A stretch of 64,000 nt of DNA from contig OY992835.1 in NCBI GenBank assembly GCA_963921425.1, positions 5,828,001 through 5,892,000 of the forward strand, given 5' to 3'. Shown here in pieces: positions 34,500-47,230 of this stretch (the stretch's first letter is position 1; each line of letters begins with the position of its first letter). The stretch comes from Dryas octopetala. Lineage: Eukaryota; Streptophyta; Magnoliopsida; Rosales; Rosaceae. A program made the position numbers and the translations under genes. The notes under the pieces were generated by a model. It was not told where the DNA came from, ran no database searches, and worked only from the letters and a program-made list of their open reading frames with translations.

Positions 34500-35270
34500 T
34501 AAGTTATTTCTTTCCTCTAAGTTTGTTGCAATTTGGTCTAATGTGACCCTTGACATTACAATGATGACAAACCGGGACAAACCTTGTTTTTCTATGTGAA
34601 GTAGAGCAATCAATTTGTGTGACACTTGGTGTAGCTTGACTTGACTTAGAATGAGATGCATTTTGACCAATGTCAATGAAACCTAGACCCTTTTTGACAC
34701 CATAATCAGATTTTGACTTGACAAAGATGATCTTTGTGTTAGATACACTAGGACTATTTTCACTAAAACTCAAACCGGTCTTGTCCCCATGATGCTTCCC
34801 TATCCTAAGCATCCTATCAACCTTTTCAGCCCCAATGGTGAGCTCAACAATACTCTCATTTGCATCATTCACTTCTTTTTCAAGTTTCTCATTCAAAGAT
34901 TTAAAATAGATGTTGCTCTCATTGAGCACTTTGACTTTACTTTCTAGATTTTGTTTCAAGATAGCCACACTTTCTAATTCACTCTCTAATGACTCAATCT
35001 TCTCACTCAATTTCAATTTAGCATTCTTTAGTTTCTGATTTTCTTCCTTTATGCTAAGTGTTTCGGTGAAAAGCAAATCATACTTATCACATAATGCAGT
35101 GTAGGACTCATCATTATGAGCAAATTCTGAGTCAGACCCACCATCAACTTGTTCAATCTCCTTGATTGATGCAACAAATGCAACTTCATCACTCTCAATG
35201 TCGGATGAAGATTCACAATCATTTGAGTCCTCACTCTCACTATCACTCCAAGTGATCTTCATGGCTTTAT
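34500..35270 (-). other. Gag region of the Sire-type element
   Basis: Begins with an acidic Ser/Glu/Asp-rich stretch (KITWSDSESEDSNDCESS), then a long coiled coil (NQKLKNAKLKLSEKIESLE..) and a CCHC zinc knuckle (CHHCNVKGHIRPNC). A coiled-coil Gag with one zinc knuckle is usual for Sireviruses. Confidence 0.8.
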
Positions 35271-35344
35271 TCTTACTTGAAGAATAATTATTTCTATTAT
35301 TTACACATTCAATTGTTATGTGACCTATTCCACCACAAGTGTAA

Positions 35345-35767
35345 CCAAATCAGTGAATGAGATCTAATCTGAGAAGAAGATCTGATCTGATTGATTCAGT
35401 GAAGGAACCAAATCATGTGCTGTGCACATGCATGTTTAGAAAAACAGAAAATGGGCTTTAAGAAGCAAAACCTGAAATGACCCATTGAAGTGTCACTGTC
35501 ATTTAAGTGTTAACCACTGTACGTGAAGAACATTGTCCTTATGACCAGTGAATGACTAATCAAATAGACACAAAACTGACATTTTCATGAAATGCATGAA
35601 ATGCAGTATACCTTGGGTCTTTTTGCATTGCATCTTCATTCTTGATTTCTTCAATACCACTTATCTTACCCTTAATTCTAGCCTAGAGCTTGTGAGTGAA
35701 TAATTAAAAATAAATACAATGATTTTTGACAAGGATAAGCCAATATATCAAATCCTATAAACTAACA
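35345..35767 (-). repeat. Partial 5' LTR of the Sire-type element
   Basis: Nearly identical to about 27910-28337, including CAGTATACCTTGGGTCTTTT and CTAGCCTAGAGCTTGTGAG. Its outer edge is followed by the GTTTC duplication at 35768-35772. Confidence 0.85.
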
Positions 35768-35772
35768 GTTTC

Positions 35773-36907
35773 ATATATTTTGACATTATTATTGTAACAA
35801 AATGTCATTTATGACTCTTCCTCCTTGGCATGATAAGTCCAAGGCATTACCTTCATAAGCATTTGGACAAATGTACTATCTCGATGCTCCTCAAACAAAC
35901 CCAACTAACTATTGATTAGTATTTCTCTTCGCAAATCCCTCATTCCCTTCATCAAAACAATTCAAACCGACACATTCCTCTTGGGGCTGGGGTCCTCAAA
36001 TCTGGATAATTCTTTATTTTGATTAGAGAATATTTGGCTCTGAGAATGGCTTTGATGGGATTTGTTGCTTGAGTTTCAACGATACTATTGTAGGTGCTTC
36101 ATGTATCCCTTGGCAAACTAGGCAATTATTGGATATTAAATTGCTCTTTAGTGTGTGAGGAGGTCTAAGTTGAGCATATTTTTTGGGAAGCAACTATTGT
36201 GGTTTACTAGTTGGCTAATAAGAGGCACTCTTTGGATCATGGCCAAGTTTTGGATTCACAATTTTCTTCCTTACTTAGTGTTATGGTTAAAAATGTCTTG
36301 GCCACGAGTAAGGCTGGGATTTGATCCATATCATTGATTAATCTGAGCGTAGGGCGTGCCACTAAGTAAGATCGTACTTGGAACAATTACTAAATGATTG
36401 AAAGGATAAAAATAAAATAGAAATAAAATGAAATCAGACGTTTGTGCTTGGTTCTTTTATATGTCTGGGCATTCTAGGACTTTAAGTGCTAAAAACTAAC
36501 GTGTGTGCTTGTTGGTGATACTAATAAAAGTATTTGATGTAACGGATCCTCAATCAAGAAAATAAATCAAATGAAACTTTGATTTGGTTGATACTCATTG
36601 GTAATCTTAACCATAAATCTAGCCGTAAGAGGAAGATAATAAATTCAAATAATAAAGAAAAGTGACTAATAATAAATACTTATGATTGTAAAACAAGTAT
36701 CTCCTTGATTAATACTCAGATCCCAAAGGAGAATTACATTAATTTTCAAAATAAATGCACGGAAGAGTAAATGAAAGTAGTAAATGAGTAAGGACAAACG
36801 CTTGTAATAAAAGAAATTAAACTAAAAAGCAAAGAACAAGCTCTATGAGCAGACAAATCAGAAAAATGACTTAAGCCATTGACAGAGAGAATATGCAATT
36901 TGCAAAG
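35773..36907. other. Spacer, nothing recognised
   Basis: No supported gene. The sequence resumes host or older repeat DNA after the Sire insertion and continues to the large LTR at 36908. Confidence 0.4.
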
Positions 36908-37659
36908 TGACAGAACCGCCCCCGAATTACACCCTGAAATCCGGAGTGGTCCTATAAGATCCAATACCAAGGAAAATCTTACTGAAAATTTAGCAGAACC
37001 TCTCCTGAAATTGGACTAAGTCATACTTATAAAACCTATATAAAGCACTTCTGTAACCAACAACCACCTCTACCACAACTAAAAGGGTTTCAGACCCACC
37101 AAAATACAATCTAGTCGTAGGTTCCAAGTATGGTTATCAGAGCCACTATTACAATTAATTCCTTACAACGAATTATAATTTAACATAACAAGGTGGACAT
37201 GTCGCCTACAAAGTCTAAAATATGGAAATGAAAATTTTGCCTCGACATGCATGGCTCGACCTGCACCACCGCTACTATCTAGGGGGGGGGAAGATTAACA
37301 AACAGAGAAAACGAAAGCTAAACTCAGTGAGGGATAAGTTTTGAAAACGAAAAATAAAATAATTTTACCAAAAAAATAAATAACTCTAAAACCTCATATC
37401 GCTCCTTGAAATTCCCCAGTTTTTAAACTATTTTCAAATCTCTTCTTAAATGTCATAGAAACTATTTAAACACAAGATATAAAGGTTTAGCAAGTAAGAA
37501 GTCGTTCTTCGAAAACTTTCTGAGTAAAAGTATTCTGTAGCACTTTATATTTAAGAATCAAAATTAAACATAAAAAGAAATTTCCTCTTTAAATTTATGA
37601 AATAGAAATCATTGGAAAGAAGAATGAAGTTTCACTGTACTCAAACCCGTAACTGTAGA

Positions 37660-37900
37660 CAATGTCCTGACCACATTCCCGCACACAGGCAGGCTCAAAC
37701 CCTAGCCACAATCTCGTACAGAGAGGTCACTCTACACGAGCAGGCTCGTATCCTGTCCACAATATCGTACGGAGAGGTCACTCCGCACGAACAGGCTCAT
37801 ATCCTGACCACAATCTCGTACGGATAGGTCATTCCAGACGAGCAGGCTCATATCCTGGCCACAATCTCGTGCATTTTACACAGGCAGGCTGGTCTAATCA
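37660..37900. repeat. About 51-bp hairpin-forming tandem repeat, 4-5 copies
   Basis: On the minus strand units read GCCTGCTCGTGTAGAGTGAC then CTCTCTGTACGAGATTGTGG. CTCGT..ACGAG with inner AGAG..CTCT can pair around TGAC. It is the counterpart of the 49-bp array in the other LTR but with different unit sequence outside the CTCGTG/CACGAG arms. Confidence 0.8.
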
Positions 37901-39000
37901 GTACGCGCATTTACACACCAGTTTTTAAATACTCTTTAAAACCCGTAATTCAAATTGGAAACCAAGAATCCAACTCACAAACCTTATTTCTGAACCAAAA
38001 CTCAAGATAACAAATATAAATTAAATCATGAAATCATAAAACACTTGCAAAACAAAAGTCCACTCACAAATTTGGGAAATCTAGTTTCGATCCTCCGCTA
38101 GATCGTCACGAGCCACGGTCGTCTTGCCTATAAAATAAACAATAATTACAAATAGTCTTGACTCAAAAATATTTAAAGTGTGCGCGTGAAATAATGAACC
38201 TAATTATTGCGCCTATCTCTCTTTCAACCCAAAGGTTAATTACTTAAATCACATTAACCCCATAAGCACTTCTTTCACCTTCGAAAACTCCTTGGCTCAA
38301 ATGAAACTTCGACCACAACTCCAATACACATCCTAAACTTAAAAAGAAACCAATCTGAGGCTTATTTCGATCGGAAAGTTCGTCCTAAAGTATTATCGGT
38401 GTCAACAAGGTCTCAATGCTTAGTCCCAAAATAATTTTAGCTCCTCCAACCACATTCAACATACTCAAGATCAATAACTTACTCAACATTTGCCGAAAAT
38501 AATCCTACAATCCCAAAATGGCAGTGGGGGTTTGAAATCACCGCCCAAAGTGGCTGCTCCAAATCTAAATTTTAACTAAATATATAAAAATTTCTCAAAT
38601 CTTCTCAAACTTTCAATTCTAAACATCAACGTGGGTTTCCTAGAGATGAAATTGTCGAAAATCACACTAATAATAACCCCCTACCCAAAAACCCAAGGTA
38701 AACCCGAATGGCCCTAAACCCCCCACACTCCAACTTCCACAAAAACTCAAATTAAACAACCAAAAACATAATAGGATTAAAGCCCATCAAGAGGGAAAGA
38801 AAACCCACTATAAAAATTCAAAGGTTGGGGGTCGGGCTTAGCCGAAATCAGCAAAGAGAGGGGCGGCATTTCAAGTGGTTTCTGGCATGTTTTAGAGTGC
38901 AAGGCGAGCTGCTCGGCGAGGAGGAGGGTTGGGTTGTGTTGGTCGGCCAATAGGGAGGTCGTCGGTGAGCATAGGTGGCCAGAAATTTGGCGAGACCGGG

Positions 39001-40655
39001 TGTTAGTTTCTAGGATTTTGTATTGGTTGTTCCTTGTCAAAATCATTGTATTTATTTTTTAATTATTCACTCACAAGTTTTAGACTAGAATTAAGGATCA
39101 AGATCACTTGTGTTGAAGAAATCAAGTCTAAAGCTAAAAGGAAAAAGGCCCTGAGGTATAAGATACTTCATGCATTTCACGAAAAACAGTTTTGTATCTA
39201 TTTGACTAGTCACTCACTGATCATAAGGACAATTTTTTTCACGTACAGTTTTAACACTTAAATGATTGTGTCACTTCAGTGGGCTATTTCGTGATTTATT
39301 TCTTAAAGCTCATTCCACTTAAAGCTCATTTCATGTTTACTAAACATGCATGTGCACAGCACATGAACTGGTTCCTTCATTGAATCAATTTGATCAGGTC
39401 ATGTGCTTTATCATTTCACGCACTCACACACACCTCAGCACTATTCATCTTCTTTCTCATTTCTGAATTTTGCAAAATAAAGAAATATTGATTTTACAGC
39501 TCCACATTCCTATCATCAGCTGTACTAGAATACTTCTCTAGGACAAAAAGAATATGCCTTTTATTTGTCTCTTATGGACAACCATTGATTGGCTTCCATG
39601 TGGCACGGGCAGACATAGTGGATGCGTGTGTGTGTTGTACGGGGTATATGGGTGTAATAGTCTAGCTTTTTCTTTGTGGGTTGATGAGCATTTTTCCTTG
39701 GGTATTCTTGCTAAGTGTTTTGCTTGGGTTATTAGTGTGAATGCTCATCTTTTCAAGAAATAAAATGGTTTTTTGAAATTGAAAACTAAATGATTTTCTT
39801 AACTTGTTTTTCACCCTCTAAAATTTGAATGTGTTTGAGTATATTCTAAAGCTTTACACAAATTCATAAACACTATCATTTAGATTTTAGATGTACGATT
39901 CTCTATTAGTCTTTCATGTCTTTTGCTTGAGAAAGTTGATTTTTAAAAAATCCAAATCAACATATCATATTCATACATTGAAGAATCTGTTGTGCTTGGT
40001 ATGAATCGATGTCATGGGTTGATGAGCTTGGAGTTTGAGCTGCATTCTTCATGTTGACTGATTGCCTTGCTTTTGGAAGTTGCACAAAGGAGTAAGAAGC
40101 TGCCACTTAGTTTAGGACTTAGTGATTGAGCTTGTGTGTTGTATGCTCCTTTTGTATTGAACCTCCTATATAGTGGATTGTCCAGTCAGCTGAAAAAGAC
40201 CTTCAGTTTTTACCCTTTATGGTTTTTCTGGGTGAACATCTTGTGTGCCTTCGTCTCCATTTTGTGTTGTTATGTTTATTGACTCACTCAACTTTTAAAC
40301 ACAAATCTGCATTGAATTTATATACTTGATATTGCTATATGTCATATGGAACTGTTTAGCTAATCACACACCACTGTAGTTGTGAATAACACTGGGATGC
40401 CTACTGTGATGGGTCCTCTGATTATATAGGTTGTCACTTGATCCTTTGGTGTGTTTGATTTGTGTTGCTTAAAAAAGTTATATTTTGATTTACAAGTGTC
40501 AATCTGTGTCTTCAAATTTTTGTCACTGTGTCGTCAGAGTTTTGTCTGTTTGATTAGTTCCTAAGTCATCACATAAACAAAAATTGGGGTCCGATTACTG
40601 ACTGTGGTTTTAATCAAGTTAATTAAGTAAATAAATCACCTAATACAAACTTTCA
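39001..40655 (+). mobile_element. Solo LTR of the Sire-type family, intact 5-bp TSD
   Basis: Begins TGTTAGTTTCTAGGATTTTG and ends ACCTAATACAAACTTTCA. It is flanked by CCGGG at 38996-39000 and 40656-40660. About 1655 bases, plus orientation, homologous along its length to the 3' LTR at 26665-28337 but clearly more diverged than the two LTRs of that element are from each other. It is nested inside the large LTR 36908-41203. Origin by LTR-LTR recombination after an older insertion is the usual explanation. Confidence 0.9.
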
Positions 40656-40859
40656 CCGGGGTAAAGGCAATAGGTGGGTTTCTAGCTGGTCTCTGTGCAC
40701 ACGGGGCTGGGCAACCAGGGGTCGCTGCTGGGTGGTTTCTGCGCCAGGGAGGGGAGGTCGCGCAGTGGCCTGGTCGACAAGGGGTGGCCGACGGCGAGGC
40801 TTGCAGTTGTAGCTAGTGTGTACGCAGGGGTGGGTGCGGAAGAAGGAAGAGAGGGAAAG

Positions 40860-40862
<3 letters not shown>

Positions 40863-40896
<34 letters not shown>

Positions 40897-40920
40897 GAGA
40901 GTGAGTGAGTGAGTGAGTGG
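40863..40920. repeat. (GA)n/(GAGT)n microsatellite
   Basis: GA dinucleotides grade into GTGA tetranucleotides. It corresponds to the CT leader tract of the large LTR in its own orientation. Confidence 0.9.
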
Positions 40921-41531
40921 ACTGATTTAAATTAAAATGTTTTGGGGTTTTAAAATTACCCAATTGTCCTTTCTAGAAATTTCTCCATATTTCCTTCCCC
41001 GAAATTCCGATTTAAAAATCGTTTTCGTTCACATGTTTGAGAATTCAAGTTCTATTTAGCCGTCTCAAAATTATTTGCCAAAGTTCCACCTTTATATCGC
41101 CTCTCTCAAATACTAGAATCCCCTTTCCAAGACTTAAATGAAATCTGAAAATTAAAACTTGAAATTTTGAATTCAAATTAAATCTTGGGGTCGGGTCGTT
41201 ACAAACTCAAAGAAATTTTTAGAAATTTCCAAACATTCATATTTGTCTTCAAATTTATTTAGAAAAACTTTTTTTTTTTTAGTTCCACAACTTAACTTTT
41301 CTTTGTCCTTCTTTAGTCCACAACAAATAAATTTTTAAATTTCTAGTGAAATTTGACTCGGGTTGTTACATAGTCTAGAGGTCCTTGATTGTCTCATTTA
41401 AGGATGTATTAATACCAGGGGTAGCTCAACAACCCTAGCAAAGTCACCTTTGGGTCAGTGGACACGTGTACGCCCCTGAAGAGGGTTAGGTACCTTAGCT
41501 TTTCGAGACGCGTGTCGCTACGGCTCTTTTC

Positions 41532-42458
41532 TAGGGCTGCTCTTTGGTTTGGTTTTTACCGAACCGACCGACTACCGACCGAATTTTTTTGGTTTAGTAT
41601 ACCGATTTTCACAATTCAAAAATCGGAAATCCGAAACCGAAAATATCCGAAAAAAGTTGTTTTGATTTTGGTAAAAACTGAAAAAAGTTGGTAAACCGAC
41701 CGATTACCGAAAGAAACCGAATCGATTATTACCGAAAAAACCAAAATATATACCAAAAAAACTGAAACAATTACCGAAATTTAGTTATATATGCTTATAT
41801 AATACTATTATGTTAGTGGTACAATAAATATTAAACTACTAATATCTTAAACAACTATAAAAAAATATAATTGTATAATGTTATCATATTAATATTATCA
41901 AAAGTGTGAGTTAAGATATAGAGTCATTCTAAGAAAGTAAATGTTATTATTTTTAGGAAAATAAAAATCTCATCTTTAGGTAAGTAATGCATATATATAT
42001 ATATACACTCATATTTATCGGTATATATACATACTAAATTAATAGGATATGTACTAATACATATTATTAAACTAATTATACTAGTATATATTATTACTAG
42101 GGTAAAATACTAGTACTAGATTAAACTACCAATACTACTCGTGCAAATATATATTCATCAAACATTATATTTTATGCATCATATTTGATTAAATTTTAAT
42201 TTATATTGGTATATAATAATTAGTATTATTATAATTAAACTGAAAATGAACCGAAGATATATCGAAGTAAACCGAAAATGAACCGAAAATATCCAATACC
42301 AAAATTACCGAAATCGAACCGAAAACTGAAATTTACCAAAAATTACCGAACCAAAAAATACCGAAACTGAAAAATACCGAAATCGAAGAATACCGAATTT
42401 TTTGGTTTTGGTTTGGTAAGCCCCAATACCGATCCGAACCGACCGATGGGCGGCCCTA
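41532..42458. mobile_element. Non-autonomous hAT element with perfect 8-bp TSD
   Basis: Left terminus TAGGGCTGCTCTTTGGTTTG, right terminus (inverted) TAGGGCCGCCCATCGGTCGG. Flanked by CTCTTTTC at 41524-41531 and 42459-42466. About 927 bases, with dense ACCGAA/TTCGGT subterminal motifs on both sides and an AT-rich core. Same superfamily as 21427-23218 but a different, shorter family. No transposase. Confidence 0.9.
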
Positions 42459-42466
42459 CTCTTTTC

Positions 42467-44379
42467 TTTTTCTTCACAAATCTCCTCGGCTTGGAATAGC
42501 CGAGAGTTTCATTCGCCAACGTAATTTTGTTCGCCCAAGCTATCCTCCTGTAAAACTTTAATTCTGGGCCTTATACTAATGCCAGCGGCATTTTTGAATT
42601 TATGCACAAACACTTGGTTCAACGCCTTGGCTGTCGTCTTCGATCTTCATGGTAGTGTGTTTCTTTTATAAGTAAAAAATAAAAAGGTTCGCCATTGTGG
42701 AGGAAATATTGAGCAATATTGTACCATAGTGTAAAAAAGTTAAAACTGAAAAATATTTAATAACACAAGAGTAATTAAAATAATTAATTAGCATAAATTT
42801 AAAAAAACAAAACAGTTATTGCCATTATTATGGAGGGGTATGGGTTGTCATTTCTTATATTGGTTAAGGTGTGTCAAAGAAGTAGAAGAAAAAAGCATAA
42901 GAAAAAAGCATGAAGAAAGAAGCAGAAAGAAAACAATGGGTTGGGAAAATATGAACTGAGGAAGAAGATGACCAGATCGTGGGTGCTAGAAGGACAAAAG
43001 GGTGTCAATATATAAATTGTTTAAGGGCATTCTTGGTATTTAGAAAGTTTTATTAAAGCCTCTGCATGCTTTCTTTGACAGCGATTTTGAGAAACAACCC
43101 CTTACCTGCTTCTCAAATATGCGGGTGGGTGACAGCAACCTCTTTTCAAAGCTATTTTTTTAATGTTTACTAAACAGAAAACATATCAGAAGTTGTAAAA
43201 AAAAAAGTGCTTTTACCTTCTAAATCACAACCCAAACGGGCACTAAAAATTGAATTCAAGTACAAAGTTAAATTCTTATATATTAGACCTATTTCTAATT
43301 AACTTCTTTTTTTTATCACCCTATTTTCTAATTTTTTTTTTTTTTTTGCTAAGACCCTATTTTTCTAATTTGACTATTAGAAAAACCCTAATTTTTAGCA
43401 CCACAAAGATTATGTTCGATTGTTCACTTATAGTTAACATGCCCGAGATTATCATCGAAATCCCCCAAGATTATATTCTTAAAGAGTTTAATATTTAAAA
43501 GCTTAGTTTAAAGGAGCATTAATATCATCAAACTGTAATATATGATTGATGGCTGTGAACCAACTGCGAAAAGAGTGCAACGAAAGCAATAGGTCTTCCC
43601 TTTATGTCAATTTTATCACCTCCTCCATCTGATGAAATTAATACTTAAGTAATGTTGGCACAAGAAGATTGGATCATATCTCACCAAATTCACGAGAGGA
43701 TAACTCAATCCTGCTGGCCTCGGATAATTGGTCATTTTCTCTTTATAGCCAATAGCTTTGCTTGAACTCTAACTGTTTATCATGTGAGTTTTCTTCAATC
43801 ACCGTTTTCTTAATGAAACTTCCATAAAAGTAATTAATTTTAATGAAGTACTTAAAAAGAGTTTAAATTGTTAATAATTTGGTACATAAACAGTCAAAGG
43901 GTTTAAATTGTTATTTTGAAAATGATAATATCACATTGCAGAAGATGATTGAGGTCCAATCATATATAAATGGTCAAGATCGTTGATGACAAGTGGTCAA
44001 AATTATAAAACTAGCTAGCTAGGTCTCATTCAATGGTACTACAACTTTATCTAAGATTTGATTTATGTAAAGGGACTTCAAGCTGACCTTTGGGCATATG
44101 GACAAACAAACATCAATAGAAGCACAAATCATCATCACGTATATAGTCCGATTACAACTCCTCATAAAAGGAGTTGAGATGGCCAATCATACTTTTCAAA
44201 TGATGTAACATTTACAAGTTACACGTGACCGGGTAAAGGTCAAAGTAAGAATTAATTAATGATCTTAAATGCCATGGGGAGAGAAACATGATGATGAGAG
44301 AGAGCATAGAGAGAAAAGAAAAGGAGGAAACAAAGAAGATGACTGGTTCTCAAATTTATTGTAAAACCATAAGTTAGAA
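42467..44379. other. AT-rich spacer, no gene supported
   Basis: Includes CAAACGGGCAC at about 43233-43243, like the edge of a MITE whose partner I could not place. No product recognised. Confidence 0.4.
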
Positions 44380-45350
44380 TTTTCGATTTTTTATATACAC
44401 TAAAAAATAGGTTATTTCTATGAAGTAAAATTTCGGATTTCACATAAATTTTAATGAAAATTTTGACGAAAATTTTAATTAAAATTTTGATAAATTTTAA
44501 ATTTAGATACAAATTAGACAAAAACGAAAAAAATTACTATTAAAATAGAAAAATTTTGAATTAAACTTTATCATACGTATATTTAACATATTATTTACTA
44601 CATTGATAAAAAATATTGAATAAATCAAATTATATAGTAGGTTCTATGTGATAAAATGAATATAATGCGCACTACAGGCAAATACTGTTAAATAAAATTA
44701 GTATAATGAATAAATGAAATTAGTATATTATTTATACTCTATAATATATATAATAAACTCTAATACTGTTTATACTTTATAATCTATATATTAAACCTTA
44801 TATACTCTATAATTTATAATCTATATTATTTAAGATATGATATAAGATATTAGGATTTAGGCCCTTTAGGGTATTTTAATTTTTATAGAAATATATTAGG
44901 GTTTAGGGTTTAAAAACAACTAAACGAAACCCCAAAAGAGTCAAACCAAACCCCAAACCCCTTTTTTTCTTTCCAATTGCCCAAACAACCCTAAACCTTT
45001 TTTTTTCTTTCCTTCCTTTTTCTCCCGTGACGACTCTCTCTTCCAGACTTGTCTTCTCTCTTCTAGGCTTGTCTTCCCTATCATTTCTCTCTCCTAGTCC
45101 CACTGTCATCTCTTCTCTCTCCTCCCTCTCCCTCCCCGATCTCTTGCTCCTTCCTTGATCTCCCTCTCTTCCTCCTCTACCTCCCAGATCTCTTCTCACT
45201 CCTCCCTCCCCAATTGACGACGAGGTCTGCTGGCCTCTTCCTCCCCTTTCTTCCTTTGGTCCCTGCCTCGAGCAGAAAATTTCACCGAAATTTGAACGAA
45301 AAGTGTTTGGTTTGGTGTTAAAATTTTCATACCCCAAAAAAACAAAATTT
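44380..45350. repeat. AAAATTTT-rich repeat with CT-rich core
   Basis: AAAATTTTGACGAAAATTTT-like words fill 44395-44525, and AAATTTCACCGAAATTTG recurs at 45278-45296. Between them lie TTTAGGGTTT repeats and a CT-rich tract (45000-45260). It may be one degenerate TIR element. The 144-codon frame at 44903-45337 is compositional (Arg/Glu/Gly). Confidence 0.35.
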
Positions 45351-46446
45351 TACTCCTTGGTTATTTCTTTGAAATTATCAATTTTTTTAAAAAAGTAAAT
45401 TATTCTAAATTTCATTGTACATCCCTTAATGATAAACAAACTCACCTAAAAAGTTGAAATGATTAATATGTCTACTTTGTACAAATAAAGTCTACGTTAT
45501 GTTATGTTATGTTATGTTCAGTATTTTTATCCCCAAGCACTCGGTGGTTTTTTTTTTTTTTAAAAGGTAAATTGCCACTGTGAATTTATAGGGTGTTTTT
45601 GTAATTTAAACTTTTCATGATCGAAGTAAGTTGTAACTGAATAGATAATAAACATGATAGAATGAGATATCTTCACCAAATCTAATTTAGGTAATAAAAT
45701 GAGTCATTTCTTTTCTTCTTTTAAATAATAAAATGAGTCCAAAATAGGAAAGAATAATGAGATATATGACATAGTTTAAAGGCTTTGACATAATTAAGTC
45801 CAATTTTCTTTTTCTTTTTTCAATAATTAAGCCCAACTTTCAAATGATGAAACATTTGCAAGTTAAACGTGACCAGGTAAAGAAGGTAAAAAGAAGAATT
45901 AATTAAAGAAGTTGATCTTTTAATGAGATCTTAAAAACAAAGAAAGCCAAAAAAAGAAAATGTCAATCATGTGAGTGTCGGGAATATACATCAAAACATA
46001 TTTTATGGTTTGAGTCGGCAGAAGAGTCCCAAGTAGGTGCTTCTCATCTGTGCACGCATCCAACTTTAGTAGGGCCCACCGTTTCCTCCATAAATCTTAG
46101 GCCACTATGCTTGCCGGACTTCATATCTTGTAACTCTTGTTGTTGTGTTGGATATTTGTACACATGAAAAATAAAAAAATATATATAAATAAAGGAATCG
46201 CAGATATACACAGATTACACAACACAACTGATTTTTGTCATTTTCAATAAGAAAAATAACATAATTGTAATTCAATGAACAACGGATATGAAAACACAAG
46301 CACACCGGATTTTTGTCATTTTCAAAAATTACATTCTAATTATAATTGGGGAAATTAAGAAAAGAATTTCTAACACATACAACTAGCATCCAAGTTCAAA
46401 TTCAGGCAAATCTGAATATCTGTTTAGCTTTTGTTTTTGGTTAAAG
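45351..46446. other. AT-rich spacer, nothing recognised
   Basis: Contains a short TTATG tandem (about 45496-45517). No gene or element supported. Confidence 0.4.
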
Positions 46447-46604
46447 GCTATTTTGCATATTTACCACTTAGACTTTGAATCATGTGCGCAAATACTACTA
46501 ATGTAGCACCCACTATTAAATTTCATCCAACTTTTAAGATGGAATATATGTAATAGTATATGCTATATTAGTGCAAAGTCTGGGTGGTAAATGTGCAAAA
46601 TAGC
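46447..46604. mobile_element. 158-bp MITE with about 34-bp TIRs
   Basis: Left GCTATTTTGCATATTTACCA continuing to CTTAGACTTTG, and inverted right GCTATTTTGCACATTTACCA continuing to CCCAGACTTTG. The long TIRs relative to length suggest a Mutator-like MITE. The target-site duplication is not clear. Confidence 0.75.
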
Positions 46605-47230
46605 GTTAGGGAAAGATATCTTTGATCTCTGTACTTTCACAAAATTTTCACTTTGATCATGCTCTGTACTTTCTATACAATAATAATTAAGTTCAAATAG
46701 TTTACCTCGTTTAAATTGTTGACGGAAAATTTGTAGTAAAAGCACATGATTTACACATGAGTGGTAGTTTGAACATTTTAGTTCACTTAGATGCCTAATT
46801 AAGTTTATGCCCGCCAATGGAACATATTTAATTTGGCGTTGAAACTTCTTATTTTCCAAACTGATTGTGTTTGCGGGTATGGGCTTACATAGGCATACAA
46901 ATAGAGTAAAATGTCCGAAATATCACTCGTGTGCGAAGCACATTTGATTTTTCATCAACAATTTAAACAAAGTTAATAATTTAGACTTAATTGTTACCGT
47001 TTATAAATACATGACTGAAATTGCCAAAATTAAAAAAACATGACCATAGTGAAAATTTCATGTAAATACATGTACCAAAAGTATCATTTGGCCTTTATTT
47101 TTATTTGTCTTATTTTTAGGTCTGGTAATTTGTCTCTTTACTTAGTGGAGTAGTGAGATACCTTGTATTTTGACATGATGAATATTAATGTAGTTTTTTC
47201 TTTATATATATAGTTTTGGAGAATGATCCA

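Larger units (their letters stand above)
26665..35767 (-). mobile_element. Sire/Maximus-type Ty1/copia retrotransposon, near full span, broken
   Basis: The 5-bp duplication GTTTC lies at 26660-26664 and 35768-35772, so both outer ends are preserved. Element orientation is minus. The 3' LTR is 26665-28337 and a partial 5' LTR lies at about 35345-35767. The order (in element direction) is gag with zinc knuckle, protease/integrase, reverse transcriptase/RNase H, then a further ORF region at 28700-30000. The copia order, long LTRs, coiled-coil gag and extra 3' region fit the Sirevirus lineage. A polypurine tract (AAAGGGCGAGAT) precedes the 3' LTR. The element is a fossil with several breaks. The LTR copies at 28 kb and 35 kb remain very similar over the shared part, suggesting a fairly young insertion. 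Confidence 0.85.
36908..41203 (-). mobile_element. Large solo-LTR-like sequence, interrupted by a Sire solo LTR
   Basis: In minus orientation it begins TGTAACGACCCGACCCCAAG and ends GGGGGCGGTTCTGTCA. Internal order matches 16719-19507: a CT-rich leader (about 40863-40920, GA on the plus strand), a GC-rich tract, a tandem hairpin array (37660-37900) and the shared segment near 37400 (GATTTGAAAATAG..GGAATTTCAAGGAGCGATAT). Subtracting the nested LTR (39001-40655) leaves about 2.6 kb, close to the other copy. No coding region is attached. A second LTR-like edge (GACTCGGGTTGTTACA) follows at about 41350-41365. Fossil, older than the nested insertion. Confidence 0.6.

Noticed and set aside
37131-37145. 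TGGTTATCAGAGCCA, like an initiator-tRNA primer-binding site
   Set aside because: It lies inside the large LTR in the wrong orientation for that LTR, and no matching plus-strand LTR end or gag follows. Probably chance.
44903-45337. 144-codon Arg/Glu/Gly frame on the minus strand
   Set aside because: Follows from the CT-rich tract in a repeat, with no family match.
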